Assembly (NCBI GenBank): GCA_036874045.1
Contig: CM072336.1
Coordinates: 12,395,001-12,459,000, forward strand
Direction of reading: 5' to 3'
Source: Cymodocea nodosa
Lineage: Eukaryota > Streptophyta > Magnoliopsida > Alismatales > Cymodoceaceae
Length of the DNA: 64,000 nucleotides
A model generated the notes under the pieces. That model saw only the letters and a list, made by a program, of their open reading frames with translations. It ran no database searches and was not told where the DNA came from. This document shows, piece after piece, positions 36,381 to 48,798 of this stretch; within the stretch, counting starts at the first letter, position 1, and each line of letters begins with the position of its first letter. Both the position numbers and the translations under genes were made by a program.

Positions 36381-36730
36381 GGGCTACTTCGTTGTTTGGC
36401 CTGATTTTTCTTTCTTTGCTTAAAGCAATTTCTGTTGCTACTCTGATTCTTGTTTCTACTATTTGGGGTATTTGTATACCCAAATCAACTAAAAATTTTC
36501 TTAAGTTGAAGAGTTCTGATTCTACCTTTTGTAGCTCTTTTTCTCTTGTTGTATTTCGAATCTTCTACTGCGTGTGTCATTCCTCTAACTTTTTCAGAAA
36601 CTGTGCTGTGTCAACTGCACCTTCTTAGAACTCGAGTGTCATCTTCCTCATCGTGGAGTTACACAACAGCATGGAGTCACTCTGATCTCTACTTTTCTAA
36701 ATTCTAAATGGTTTACCGGATAATGCCCCC
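36381..36730 (-). pseudogene. Accessory (env-position) gene, first part only, minus-strand Athila
   Basis: The minus strand corresponds to 50640-50988 of the plus-strand Athila, the beginning of its accessory gene. It contains several in-frame stops and is cut off at 36381 by the LTR fragment. Confidence 0.7.
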
Positions 36731-37204
36731 AAAACCCTATGTTTTAGTCTAAATAAGCCATAAGTTTAGGCGGGTAATCGAGTCATTTCCCGAACCAACT
36801 CTTGCTCTCTCACCCATGGTCTTAACTACAGTACTCCATTGAGTTACAGTTAACTCAACGGAATAAGCTCGTTGACTAACTCAAGACTCAACGGAGTAAG
36901 TTCGTTGAGTTAAGCGTAACTCAACGGCTTCCCGTACATATAGATATATATAAAAAATACTTAAGATAATAGTTTTTTTTTTGTTTTTACCGGTTTAACT
37001 GATACTATGTTTCGGTCAGATCGAATTTTTTCTGATTGAACCGATACTATGTTTCGGTAAAACCAAAATTTTTTACTGAAAATTAATATAGATTTTTTAT
37101 GTTTTGGTCAGATCGATAAATCTAGTCGGTCGAATTGTAACGATTTTTTATATTTTATAATTTTTTTTTTTAAGTTATATGAAAATAAAATAAAAACTGA
37201 TTTC
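36731..37204 (-). other. Noncoding region between integrase and accessory gene, minus-strand Athila
   Basis: Contains GTTGAGTTA / TAACTCAAC motifs (36840-36930) and CGGTTGAACCG-like words (36985-37140). It is the mirror of 50121-50715. Confidence 0.7.
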
Positions 37205-38330
37205 TTAATAAGTAAAGCTCGAGTAGTCTTCTACTCTAACTTCTTCTATAATTCCAAAGGAGCTTTTTTGTATTTTCAAAATAGGTCTAAGTCTTTGTTC
37301 ATTTACTTTAAAGATATTCTGATTTTTAGGATTTTCAATCTCAATAGCTCCATAGGGATAAATATTTCGAACTATGTAAGGTCCTGCCCATCTAGATCTT
37401 AATTTTCCTGGATGGTTACGAAGTCTAGCCATGTAAAGATATACTTCTTGTCCTATTTCAAAGCCTTTTGGAATAATTTTCCTATCATGCCATAATTTCA
37501 TTTTCTCTTTTTCTCTTACAGTCTTCGAATAAGCTTCATTTCTAAATTCTTCTAATTCAATTAATTGCATTTTCCTATTTTCAGTAGCTTGATTTAAATT
37601 AGTGTTCAGAGTTTTTAATGCCCAATAAGCTTTATATTCTATTTCAATAGGTAAATGACAACTTTTTCCATATACTAGCCTAAAAGGTGACATACCTAAG
37701 CTTGCCTTATAAGTAGTTCTATAAGCCCAAAGTGCATCTATCAATCTATTAGCCCAATTTTTTCTAGTAGGATTTACTACTTTTTCTAAGATTAACTTAA
37801 TTTGTTTGTTAGCACTTTCTACTTGTCCACTTGTTTGCAGATGATATGATGTTGCAATTTTGTGGTTTACTCCATATTTCTTCATTAAGGCTTCAAAACT
37901 TCTATTACAGAAATGAGTTCCTCTATCACTGATAATAGCTTTAGGTATTCCAAATCTAGCAAATATATTAGTTCTTATAAATTGTATTACCACTTTGTTG
38001 TCATTAGTTTTTGTAAGAATAGCTTCTATCCATTTAGATACATAATCCACCCCCAACAATATGTAATTAAATTGATTAAACATAGGAAATGGACCCATAA
38101 AATCTATTCCCCACATATCAAAGATTTCAACCTCAACAATAGGATTAAGAGGCATCATATTCCTCTTTGATATTCTTCCTATTTGTTGACATCTTAAACA
38201 ACTTAAGCAATATTTATGAGCATCTTTGAATAGTGTTAGCCAATAAAATCCACATTGCAGAATTTTTGCAGCAGTTTTCCCTGAGCCAAAATGCCCTCCA
38301 CAAGCTTAGTCATGACAGAAAGACAATATG
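37205..38330 (-). pseudogene. Athila integrase, minus-strand element
   Basis: The catalytic core and C-terminal part are open over 317 codons (38158-37205). Motifs include [30 protein letters not shown] and SGQVESANKQIK, giving the D, D, E triad, then the Athila-typical WAYRTTYK and GKSCHLP blocks. The upstream H2-C2 zinc region (38158-38330) has a stop shortly after HD. The wording of these motifs identifies the Athila lineage of Ty3/gypsy. Confidence 0.9.
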
Positions 38331-38332
38331 CT

Positions 38333-38935
38333 CTAATATTCAGTTTCTGGAACAGACCTCCTTAAAACCAGATCAGGACATTTCTTAAATAAGTATGGGT
38401 CTTCCCAATAGTAATATTTTACTCTTGAGAAAAATAATTTCTTATCCTGTCTATTCCAATCCTTAGGTGTTAAACCAGTAACTAAGTAATTAACTATGTC
38501 TGCATACCAAGGTATTGTGTTGATGGTCATTAATTGTTCATCCGAAAAATTATCCTTAATTTCAATATTTGATTTTTCCATTTGTAATCTTGATAAATGA
38601 TTTGCTACTACATTCTCACAACCTTTTTTATCTTTAATTTCTAGATCAAATTCTTGTAATAATAATATTCATCAGATCAATCTAGGCTTAGTCTCTTTTT
38701 TTGCTATTAGATGTTTTGAAGCTAAATGATCCGTGTATACTATTACTTTAGCTCCAATCAGATATGATCTAAACTTTTTTAAGGCAAACACAACAGCTAA
38801 TAGTTCTTTTTCAGTAGTTGTGTAATTAACTTGAGTATCATTTAAGGTTTTGCTTGCATAATGAATCACTCTAGGAGATTTTTCTATCTTCTGTCCCAAC
38901 ACTGCTCCTACAGCAAAATCAAATGCATCGCACAT
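38333..38935 (-). pseudogene. Athila RNase H and connection, minus-strand element
   Basis: 38935-38672 encodes [15 protein letters not shown], the [12 protein letters not shown] block and [10 protein letters not shown], the core of Ty3-type RNase H. The frame is broken near 38670, then 38581-38333 continues toward the integrase zinc domain. Confidence 0.85.
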
Positions 38936-38965
38936 TAATTCAAATGAATGGCTCCAATCAGGTGC

Positions 38966-40306
38966 TTAAATTATAGGAGTTGAAATTAAGCTAGTTTTAA
39001 GTCTGAAAAATTCTTCCTTACAATTTTTATCAAAGTTAAATGGGACATCTTTTAATAGATTAGTTAAAGGTCTAGCTATTTTGCTAAAGTCTTTAATAAT
39101 TCTTCTATAAAAACCAGCATGTCCTAGAAATGATCTAATATCTTTTACTGATTTAGGTTCTGGTAGATTAGAAATTACTTCTATTTTAGCTTTATCTACT
39201 TCTAACCCTTTCTTAGAAACAACATACCCTAAGACTATTCCTTGTTTAACCATGAAGTGACATTTTTCCCAATTTAAAACTAGATTTTTTTCCGCATAGC
39301 GTTTTAATATTTGGTCTAAATTGCTTAAACAAACTTCATATGAGTTGCCATATACAGTAAAATCATCCATAAATATTTCTAAAAAATCTTCAGTCATTCT
39401 AGTAAATATGCCTTGCATACACCTTTGAAAGGTGGCTAGTGCATTGCATAATCCAAATGGCATTCTTTTAAAAGCATAAGTTCCATTAGGATAGGTGAAA
39501 GTTGTTTTCTCTTGATCCTCTAATGTTACTAGAATTTGATTATAACCTGAATACTTGTCTAGGAAACAAAAATATTCTTGCCCTGCTAATCTTTCCAGCA
39601 TTTGATCTATAAAAGGTAAGGGAAAATGATCTTTCCTAGTCACAACATTCAGCTTTCTATAGTCTATAAATACTCTCCAACCTGATTGAATTCTAGTAGG
39701 TATCAAGTCTTGACTTTCATTCCTAGTAACTGTTAATCCTGATTTCTTAGGAACTACATGGATTGGGCTAACCCACGAGCTATTAGAAATTGGATAAATT
39801 ATGTCATTATCTAACCATTTCACTATTTCCTTCCTAACTACTTCTTTAAGGTTTGGATTTAATCTCCTCTCAGGAATTCTAACAGGTTTAGCATTCTCTT
39901 CTAAATATATGTGGTGATAGCATAAAGTTGAACTTAACCCTTTTATATAAGTCATAGTCCATCCTATTGCTTCTTTATAACGTTTTACTACATCTTTTAA
40001 TTTAGCTATTTGATCCTCTTCTAAATCTGAAGCAATAATGATTAGACAGGTTCGTTTCTCTTCCAGAAATATATAGGTTAATTCAGGAGGTAAAGGTTTT
40101 AATTCTAAATGTTGCCCATCAAAAGCTAGAGCTCCTAATTGAACATCATCATTTTCTAAATTAATTTCTTCCAGATCTCCTTCTATATTTATGCTTTCAC
40201 TTTCCTCTAAAGTTTCAGAATTGATTTGCCTATTTAATTCTTCTTGAATCACATCATCTAACATATCTCCTTCATCCTCTAAAAAGTCTATGGTATGTAA
40301 GGACAT
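38966..40306 (-). pseudogene. Athila reverse transcriptase, minus-strand element
   Basis: 446 open codons. The first ~130 residues are the acidic spacer after protease. The polymerase core shows WVSPIHVVPKK, WRVFIDYRKLN, FCFLDKYSGYNQI, the catalytic FMDDF (YxDD box) and FLGHAGFYRR. The usual FLDGYSGYNQI has K for G here. It ends in a stop at 38965-38967 where the plus-strand copy has CAA. Confidence 0.9.
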
Positions 40307-40471
40307 TTCTAACTCCTCAAACCTTTATGATTTGAAAATATTTAGTTGAGTATCCTCATTACCATATGCTAACTTCATTTCTCCAGTTTTACAATTTATA
40401 ACAGCCCTTGAAGTTGCTAAAAATGGCTTTCCCAAAATTAAAGATGTATCACTATTTTTATGCTTAATTTG

Positions 40472-40879
40472 TTAGGAATCCAAAATTACAATATCAATAG
40501 GATATATAAAGTTTTTGATTTTAATTAAGACATTCTCTATTTTTCCTCTAGGGTATCTTATACTTCTATTAGCTAATTGAATAACCGTACTAGTAGGAGT
40601 TAAGCCTTCTAATCCTAAGGATGCAAATATATCATTTGGCATAACATTTATACCTGCACCTAAGTCTATTAAGGTTCTTTCTAGAATGGTATTTCCTATG
40701 GTGCATGATATAACAGGGATTCCAGGATCAAATAACTTTTTAGGAATTTGTGGCAGAAATAGGGAACTACATTGCTCAGCTAAAAAGACCTTTCTAAGAA
40801 CTTTTCGCTCTCTTTTCTTAGTACACCAATCCTTTAGAAATTTAGCACAAGGTGGCATTTTCTGCAATAGATCTAACAA
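40472..40879 (-). pseudogene. Athila aspartic protease region, minus-strand element
   Basis: 135 codons with the CAKFLKDW linker, IPVISCTIGN, then IDLGAGINVMP (the DxGA active-site type) and LANRSIRYPRGKIENVLIK, all typical of Athila. It ends with a stop next to VILDS; the following ILGRPFLA-type block lies at about 40420 after a frame break. Confidence 0.9.
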
Positions 40880-40931
40880 AGGAATGTTAACTTGTACTTT
40901 TTCAAAAATTTCTCTGATTTTTTTCTTGTTT

Positions 40932-41879
40932 TTAAGGTATTGTTTGTTGTAATCTTTTAGGATAGGATGCTAAAGATTGTGATTTAAAAGATTCTTTTTC
41001 TTTCATTTGATTTGTTTGATCATTTTTAGTCTCATTAGCAAACTTAGATTGTTCTTCATTGATTTCTAGATTTACAGCTATTACATTTTCATTATCATTT
41101 TGATTTTTACTCTTATCCACCTTCATATTATTTTCATTTTGAGTTCTTGGTGATATATTAGTTCCAGATCTTAATGTTACACATACATCTTCCAGATTTT
41201 CGTTACTCTCATGATGTTTTTGTATATCATTTTCGTGATTATGATCTTCAATTGTTTTTAGTTTTAAAGTGCATTCTTTAAATTCTCTTGCATTAGTATT
41301 TTCTTTTAGCTATGTATTTTGCAAATTATGCAGATCTATAACATTATAATTTCCATTGTCCTGTTGCATAACTTGTATTTTCATTATATATTCGTCCAAT
41401 GCTTTTAGTTTTCTTTCCAGATCATCTAATCTCATTGCATTCAATTTTTGATCAATTTTCATTATGGCTTTTTCAGTTTCGTAAATTATATCCATTTTAG
41501 GTTTTGAATATGCTTCCTTATAGTTTAATTGGTTAACTTCTTGTTGCTAACACATAAAGTATTCTAGTTTGTCCAGGTTTTGCTCTATACTACGCTCCAG
41601 TCTGTCATACCTATCCCAAACTTCCGTGTCTCTCAACATATTACACATTCTATACTGACCATCAGTTGGGTAAACTATAGGATTCTCATACTCGGCTCTA
41701 TTATATTGAGGATAATTCATTTGTTGTTCATGAGATCTAGCCAGCTGCAAATGTCTTAGTTTCAAACAGTTAGAAATGTCGTATCCTTCAGAATTGCAGA
41801 ATTCACGTATGCTAACTACAGGTTTCAGAAATCTTTGAGCATAAGCATATGCCATATTCTCAATTATAGAAGAAAACAC
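40932..41879 (-). pseudogene. Athila gag remnant lacking capsid domain, minus-strand element
   Basis: Open pieces 41879-41547 (110 codons), 41495-41310 and 41126-40932. The first begins only ~55 bp after the primer site and carries EFCNSEGYDISNC, a weak zinc-knuckle-like motif. The rest is charged and probably coiled. No Retrotrans_gag-type capsid region is present. Several in-frame stops occur (for example at about 41546 and 41309). Confidence 0.75.
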
Positions 41880-41931
41880 ACAACACTCTGGCTATTAAAA
41901 CAAAATAGCTCTAATAGTTGTTTATATTAAT

Positions 41932-41949
41932 TCCCTGGCAACGGCGCCA
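41932..41949 (-). other. Primer-binding site of minus-strand Athila (tRNA-Asp type)
   Basis: The minus strand reads TGGCGCCGTTGCCAGGGA, one mismatch from the sequence complementary to the 3' end of plant tRNA-Asp, as I remember it. Confidence 0.85.
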
Positions 41950-43106
41950 TAAAACTTGTTTGGATCTCCAGCACGACACTAGAAAACTTGTTTGGATCTC
42001 CAACATAGCACCAGAAAAACTTGGATTTGTTAACTTTTGTTTTTTGCTTAGTTAATTTATCTTTATGCCCATTCCTTTGTTGAAGTAAACAAACAACCTT
42101 TCACACAAAATAGATATTAATTCCAATTTGTATTTTAACTGCAAGTGCACAGTGTCTATTGTATTAGTGTGCAAGTACAGGTCGATCCCATAGGGTATTG
42201 CTTAAGAATTGCGATCTGTTCCATTTTTAACAATCAAATTTATATATTCAATAAGCTCTCTGTTGAGTTACAATTATCTCAACAGACAAAGTTTGTTGAA
42301 TTATGGCTAACTCAACGGACTAACCTTGTGGACTTAAGTTAACTCTACGAGCCTGCCTTTCCTATTTAATACTGCTATTTACAGAGGAATTCGGCCAACC
42401 ATTGGGCGGTTCCACAGATTGTAAATAACATCAATTAAGCTCTTTAATGTTAGTAAACACTGGATTTATCATTAGGCAATACTAACATTCAGATAATTCA
42501 AACAATAACCATTAAAATCTTTAAGTCTTTTGAACGAACCAATTTCAGTAAACTATAAAACTAAAACAAACATAAAACAATCACAACATTGACAAAGATA
42601 ACATTAATCATGATACAAAACAAACAATAAAACACTCAAATACAAAATATAAACACAGATAAGTTGTTTTTGGTATTTTTGTTTTGATATGAGCATGGAA
42701 ATGGGCGAAAGGTGAAATCTAAAGTAATCTCAGTCGATAGTAAATACTTCTGTCACTACATGCGATGCGATTACACCATTGAAAATTAAACCACTTACAA
42801 TTTTGTCTCCTCTCCCTATAGAATCGCGAGTCCAGAATTGCAAGATGATCTCCTCTTCAGCATACAGGCATCAACCCGAAGCCAAGGCTAGAAGCTTTAC
42901 GATCTCCTGAGATATGAGTCGGCACTTGGTGAAAATGGGTTCCCTTCCCAAGACGCGATCACTCCTTACAGTGGTTGTCAAGCACTGTGTTTGGCTCGGA
43001 ATCGACCCGACATCAGGAAAGTATCCTCACAAACCTCCGATGGTTGGTGATTATGGTGGTGGTGATGATGGTTGGTGTGGTACTTCAGAGAATTACGACG
43101 CTAATT
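41950..43106 (-). repeat. 5' LTR (rear half) of the minus-strand Athila element
   Basis: Inverted copy of 44195-45371. It ends at 43106, about 30 bp short of the front/rear boundary seen in the complete LTR, and is followed directly by segment U in the opposite orientation. Confidence 0.85.
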
Positions 43107-45371
43107 GTTTAGAATGAAAAAGTGCATATTATTAATGGTTAAATGATGGTTAATTGCATAATATTTAGCTTATCATATAAGAATAAAGCCATTATGTTAT
43201 AATATCACTATTATATGCTTTAATTAGAATTACTGCTTAATTTTAGGGAATTAATGTCAATTTAGTACATTTCTGAACTGTCGGTAAGTTGCAGGCTGTG
43301 AAATTCTTAAGTATCCGAATTTTCTGATATTTCAGACAGTTATGTTTGACATACCGAACATGTCGGACAGTTATGTTCAAATTGCCAAACATTTATGTTT
43401 TGAAAGAATATTTTATTACTTCCAAAAGTACACGTGTCAAAACCATAATGCATGACTTAAGTGAACTTTCGGTGAGTTATCTATAACTATTAGAAATTGT
43501 AGTTGGGCATCGGACAATTATATGTGTAACTCTTCGAATTCTCTTTTTATTTATAAAATAGTTGTGGACACGTGTCATGTTCTGGTAAAGTGACTTAAGT
43601 GGATTTTCAGTGAATTATCTATAACTATTCGAAAATGTATCTGAGCATCGGATAGTTAGACTTGTAACTCTCCGAAATGTGTATTTTATTATTAAACTAT
43701 TGTTGACACGTGTCGAGATCTAGTAGATTTACTTATGTTATATATTGGTGAGTTATTTGTAACTATCCGAAATGCATCTAAGCATCGGATAGTTAAGTTT
43801 GTAAGTATTCGAAATGTATCTGAGCATCGGAGAGTTAAGTTTGTAAGTATCTGAAATGCACCTAGGCATCGGATAGTTAAATTTATGCACATGTTTTATA
43901 GTTAAATCAACAAAGAAAGTTCGTTGAGTTATCTGTAACTCCACGGACTATTTATTTTCTAATATGCCACTGTAGCGGTTGCAGAAACAGGACAGTTGAA
44001 AGAAAAACCACGATTGCATGTATTATGTAGGGAGAAGAAATCATCGCCGTTGATATGATTGAAGGAAATCCAACTAACCATTCAAGCAAAAGTAGTTACT
44101 ACTAAAGAAATATAAAAGAAAAGAAGAAAAAGAAGAAAAGGGTGCGTGTGTGATCGATGGACGGCCAATGTATACAGAGGAGGAGCACCAAGCTTTCTAC
44201 AGGTAGTATCGACAATTCTCCAAAGTACCACACCAACCATCATTATCACCACCATATCCACCATAATCACCAACCATCGGAGGTCTGTGAGAATACTTTC
44301 TTGATGTCGGGTCGATTCCGAGCAAAACACGGTGCTTGACAACCACTGTGAGGAGTGATCATGTCGCGGGAAGGGAAGCCATTTTCACCAAGCGTCGACT
44401 CATATTTCAGGAGATCGTAAAACTTCTAGCCTTGACTTCGGGTTGATGCCTGCATGCTAAAGAGGAGATTATCTTGCAATTCTGGACTCGTGATTCTATA
44501 GGGAGAGGAGACAGGATTGTAAGTGGTTTAATTTTCAGTGGTGTAATCGCGTCGTATGTAGTGACAGAAGTATTTACTGTCGATTGAGATTACTTTACAT
44601 TTCACCTTTCGCCCATTTCCATGTTCATATTAAACCAAAAATACCAAAAACAACTTATCTACTATTGTATGTTGTATTTGAGTGTTGTATTGTTTGTGTT
44701 GTATCGTGATTAATGTTATCTTTGTCAGTGTTGTGATTGTTTTTTGTTTGTTTTAGTTTTATAGTTTACTGAAATTGGTTCGTTCAAAAGACTTAAAGAT
44801 TTTAATGGTTACTGTTTGAATTACCTGAATGTTAGTATTGCTTAATGATAAATCCAGTGTTTACTAACATTAAAGAGCTTAATTGATGTTATTTACAATC
44901 TGTGGAATCGCCCAATGACTGGCTGAATTCCTTTGTAAATATCAATATTTAAAAAGAAAAGATAGGCTCGTGGAGTTAACTTAAGTCCACGCAGTTAGTC
45001 CATTGAGTTAGCTATAACTCAACGAACTTTATCCATTGAGTTAACTGTAATTCAACGGAGAGCTTATTGAATATATAAATTTGATTGTTAGCAAACGGAT
45101 AGTTCTAAACTCCTAAGCAATTCCCTATGGGATCGACCTGTACTTGCACACTGATACAGTAGACACTATGCACTTGCAGTTAAAGTACAAATTGGAATTA
45201 ATATCTCAATTGTATTAAAGGTTGTTTGTTTACTTCTAAAAGAAAAAGAATAGGCATAAAGATAAATTAATTAAGTAAAAACAGAAGTAACAAATCCAGT
45301 TTTTCTAGTACGTTATTGGAGATCTAATCAGATATTCTGGTGTCGTGCTGGGAAAACACAAACAAGTTTTA
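43107..45371 (+). repeat. 5' LTR of the plus-strand Athila element (about 2.27 kb)
   Basis: The front half (43107-44165) starts TGTTTAG and contains an array of TAACTATCCGA / TCGGATAGTTA pairs (43600-43880). The rear half (44166-45371) contains the blocks seen in the solo LTR fragments at 15-21 kb. It is followed immediately by the primer site. The same front-to-rear order at 15330-16850 supports this as the standard LTR. Confidence 0.8.
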
Positions 45372-45389
45372 TGGCACCGTTGCTGGGGA
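45372..45389 (+). other. Primer-binding site of plus-strand Athila (tRNA-Asp type)
   Basis: Reads TGGCACCGTTGCTGGGGA, matching the tRNA-Asp type site with two C/T-type changes relative to the minus-strand element. Confidence 0.85.
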
Positions 45390-45439
45390 ATTGAATTGAA
45401 TTGATATAAGCAACTGTTAGAACTGTTTTGCTTTAATAG

Positions 45440-46468
45440 CTAGAGTGTTGTGTGTTTTCTTCTGTAATTGAGAATTTGGCATATGCTTATGCTCAAAGAT
45501 TTCTGAAACTTGTAATTAGCATATGTGAATTTTGCAATTCTAAAGGACATGACATTTCTGACTATTTGAAACTGAGACGTTTACAAATGGTTTGATCCCA
45601 TGAACAACAAATGAATTATTCTCAATATAATAGAGCCGAGTATGAGAATCCTATAGTTTACCCAACTGATGGTCAGTATAGAATGTGTAATATGTTGAGG
45701 GACACAGAAGTTTGGGATAGGTATGACAGACTAGAGCGTAGTATAGAGCAAAACCTGGACAAACTAGAATACTTTATGTGTCAGCAATAAGAAGTCAACC
45801 AATTAAACTATAAGGAAGCATATTCAGAACCTAAAATGAATATAATTTACAAAACTGAAAAAACCATAATGAAAATTGATCAAAAATTGAATGTAATGAG
45901 ATTAGATGATCTGGAAAGAAAATTAAGAGCATTAGACGAATATGAAATGAAAATACAAGTTATGCAACAGGACAATGAAAATTATATTGTTATAAACCTG
46001 CATAATTTGCAAAATATACAGCAAACAGAAAATATTAATGCAAGAGAATTTAAAGAATGCACTTTAAAACTAAAAACAATTGAAGATCATAATCATGAAA
46101 ATGATATACAAAAAGATCATCAGAGTAACGAAAATCTGGAAGATGTTTATGTAACATTAAGATCTGGAACTGATATAGCAACAAGAACTCAAAATGAAAA
46201 TGATATGAAGGTGGATAAGAGTAAAAATCAAAATGATAATGAAAATGTAATAGCTGAAAATCTAGAAATCACTAAAGAACAATCTGAATCTGCTAATGAA
46301 GCTAAAAATGATCAAACAAATCAACTGAAAGAAAAAGAATCTTTTAAATCACAATCTTTAGCACCCTATCCTAAAAGATTACAACAAACAATACCTGAAA
46401 AACAAGAAAAAATCAGAGAAATTTTTGAAAAAGTACAAGTTAACATTCCTTTGTTAGATCTATTGTAG
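45440..46468 (+). pseudogene. Athila gag remnant lacking capsid domain, plus-strand element
   Basis: Mirror of the minus-strand copy: a weak knuckle-like segment near 45535, then a 210-codon open piece (45836-46468) that is charged and lysine/glutamate rich, ending at PYPKRLQQTIP and the linker to protease. The stop at 46466-46468 is TAG where the other copy has CAG. As in the other copy, the capsid domain is absent, although the primer site and LTR are in place. Confidence 0.75.
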
Positions 46469-46890
46469 AAAATGCCACTTTGTGCTAAATTTCTAAAGGA
46501 TTGGTGTACTAGGAAAAGAGAGCAAAAAGTTCTTAGAAAGGTCTTTTTAGCTGAGCAAAGTAGTTCCTTATTTCTACCATAAATTCCTAAAAAGTTATCT
46601 GATCCTGGAATCCCTGTTGTATCATGCACCATAGGAAATACCATTCTAGAAAGAACATTAATTGACTTAGGTGTAGGTATAAATGTTATGCCAAGTGATA
46701 TATTTGCATCCCTAGGATTAGAAGGCTTAACTCCTACTAGTACAGTTATTCAATTAGTTGATAGAAGTATAAGATACCTTAAAGGAAAAATAGAGGATGT
46801 TTTAATTAAAATCAAAATTTTATATATCCTATTGATATTGTAATTTTGGATTCCTAACAAATTAAGCATAAAAATAGTGATAAATCTTTA
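46469..46890 (+). pseudogene. Athila aspartic protease region, plus-strand element
   Basis: Matches 40879-40472. The active-site region reads IDLGVGINVMP (V for A after DLG), and a stop replaces Gln after LFLP. The frame shifts near 46815. Confidence 0.85.
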
Positions 46891-46893
46891 ATT

Positions 46894-48795
46894 TTGGGAA
46901 GGCCATTTTTAGCAACTTCAGGGGCTATTATAAATTGTAAAACTGGAGAAATGAAGTTAGCATATGGTAATGAGGATACTCACTTAAATATTTTCAAACC
47001 AGAAAGGTTTGAGGAGTTAGAAATGTCCTTACATACCATAGATTTTTTAGAGGATGAAGGAGATATGATAGAAGATGTGATTCAAGAAGAATTAAATAGG
47101 CAAATCAATTTTGAAACTTTAGAGGAAAGTGAAAGCATAAATATAGAAAGAGATCAGGAAGAAATTAATTTAGAAAATGATGATGTTCAATTAGGAGCTC
47201 TAGCTTCTAATGGGCAACATTTAGAATTAAAACCTTTACCTCCTGAATTAATCTATATATTTCTGGAAGAGAAACGAACCTGTCCAATCATTATTGCTTC
47301 AGATTTAAAAGAGGATCAAATAGCTAAATTAAAAGATGTAGTAAAAAGTTATAAAGAAGCAATAGGATGGACTATGACTGATATAAAAGGGCTAAGTTCA
47401 ACTTTATGCTGTCACCACATATATTTAGAAGAAAATGCTAAACCTGTTAGAATTCCTGAGAGGAGATTAAATCCAAATCTTAAAGAAGTAGTCAGGATGG
47501 AAATAGTGAAATAGTCTGATAATGACATAATTTATCCGATTTCTGATAGCTCGTGGGTTAGCCCAATCCATGTAGTTTCCAAAAAATGAAGATTAACAGT
47601 TATTAGGAATGAAAGTCAAGACTTGATACCTACTAGAATTTAATCAAGCTGGAGAGTATGTATAGACTATAGAAAGTTGAATGCTGTGACTAGGAAAGAT
47701 CATTTTCCCTTACCTTTTATAGATCAAATGCTGGAAAGATTAGCAGGGCAAGAATATTTTTGTTTCCTAGACGGGTATTCAGGTTATAATCAAATTCTAG
47801 TAGCATTAGAGGATCAAGAGAAAACAACTTTCACTTGTCCTAATGGAACTTATGCTTTTAAGAGAATGCCATTCAGATTATGCAATGCACCAGCTACCTT
47901 TCAAAGGTGTATGTAGGGCATATTTACTGGAATGACTGAAGATTTTTTAGAAATATTTATGGATGATTTTACAGTATATGGCAACTCATATGAAGTTTGT
48001 TTAAGCAATTTAGACCAAATATTAAAATGTTGTGTGGAAAAAAATCTGGTTTTAAATTGGGAAAAATGTCACTTCATGGTTAAACAAGGAATAGTCTTAG
48101 GGCATGTTATTTCTAAGAAAGGGTTGGAAGTAGATAAAGCTAAAATAGAAGTAATTTTTAATCTACTAGAACCTAAATCAGTAAAAGATATTAGATCATT
48201 TCTAGGACCTGCTGATTTTTATAGAAGATTTATTAAAAACTTTAGCAAAATAGCTAAACCTTTAACTAATCTATTAAAAGATGTCCCATTTAACTTTGAT
48301 AAAAATTGCATGGAAGCATTTTTCAGACTTAAGGCTAGCTTAATTTCAACTCCTATAATTCAAGCACCTGATTGGAACCATCGATTTGAATTAATGTACG
48401 ATGCATCTGATTTTGCTGTAGGAGCAGTGTTGGGACATAAGATAGAAAAATCTCCTAGAGTGATTCATTACGCAAGCAAAACCTTAAATGATGCTCAAGT
48501 TAATTATACAACTACTGAAAAAGAACTATTAGCTATTGTGTTTGCCTTAGAAAAGTTTAGATCATATTTAATTGGAGCTAAAGTGATAGTATATACGGAT
48601 CATTCAGCTTTAAAACATCTAATAAAGAAAAAAGTGACTAAACCTAGATTGATCCGATGGATATTATTATTACAAGAATTTGATCTAGAAATTAAAGATA
48701 AAAAAGGTTGTGAGAATGTAGTAGTAGATCATTTATCAAGATTACAAATAGAAAAATCAAATATTGAAATTAAGGATAATTTTCCTGATGAATAA
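46894..48795 (+). pseudogene. Athila reverse transcriptase and RNase H, plus-strand element
   Basis: Open pieces 46894-47514 (spacer with GRPFLATSGA at the start), 47677-47916 (FLDGYSGYNQI) and 47932-48795 (catalytic FMDDF; then RNase H with [27 protein letters not shown] and [10 protein letters not shown]). Stops and damage between 47512 and 47680 and at 47914 inactivate it. The RT core and RNase H residues themselves look conserved. Confidence 0.9.
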
Positions 48796-48798
48796 TTA

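Noticed and set aside
43753..43944. Repetitive minus-strand frames with repeated NYPMLRCISD-like words (also 35128-35361)
   Set aside because: They are translations of the TAACTATCCGA hairpin array in the LTR and differ in frame between copies.
44157..44339. His-rich 60-codon frame
   Set aside because: It lies inside the LTR; the matching stretch in the other LTR copy does not keep the frame.
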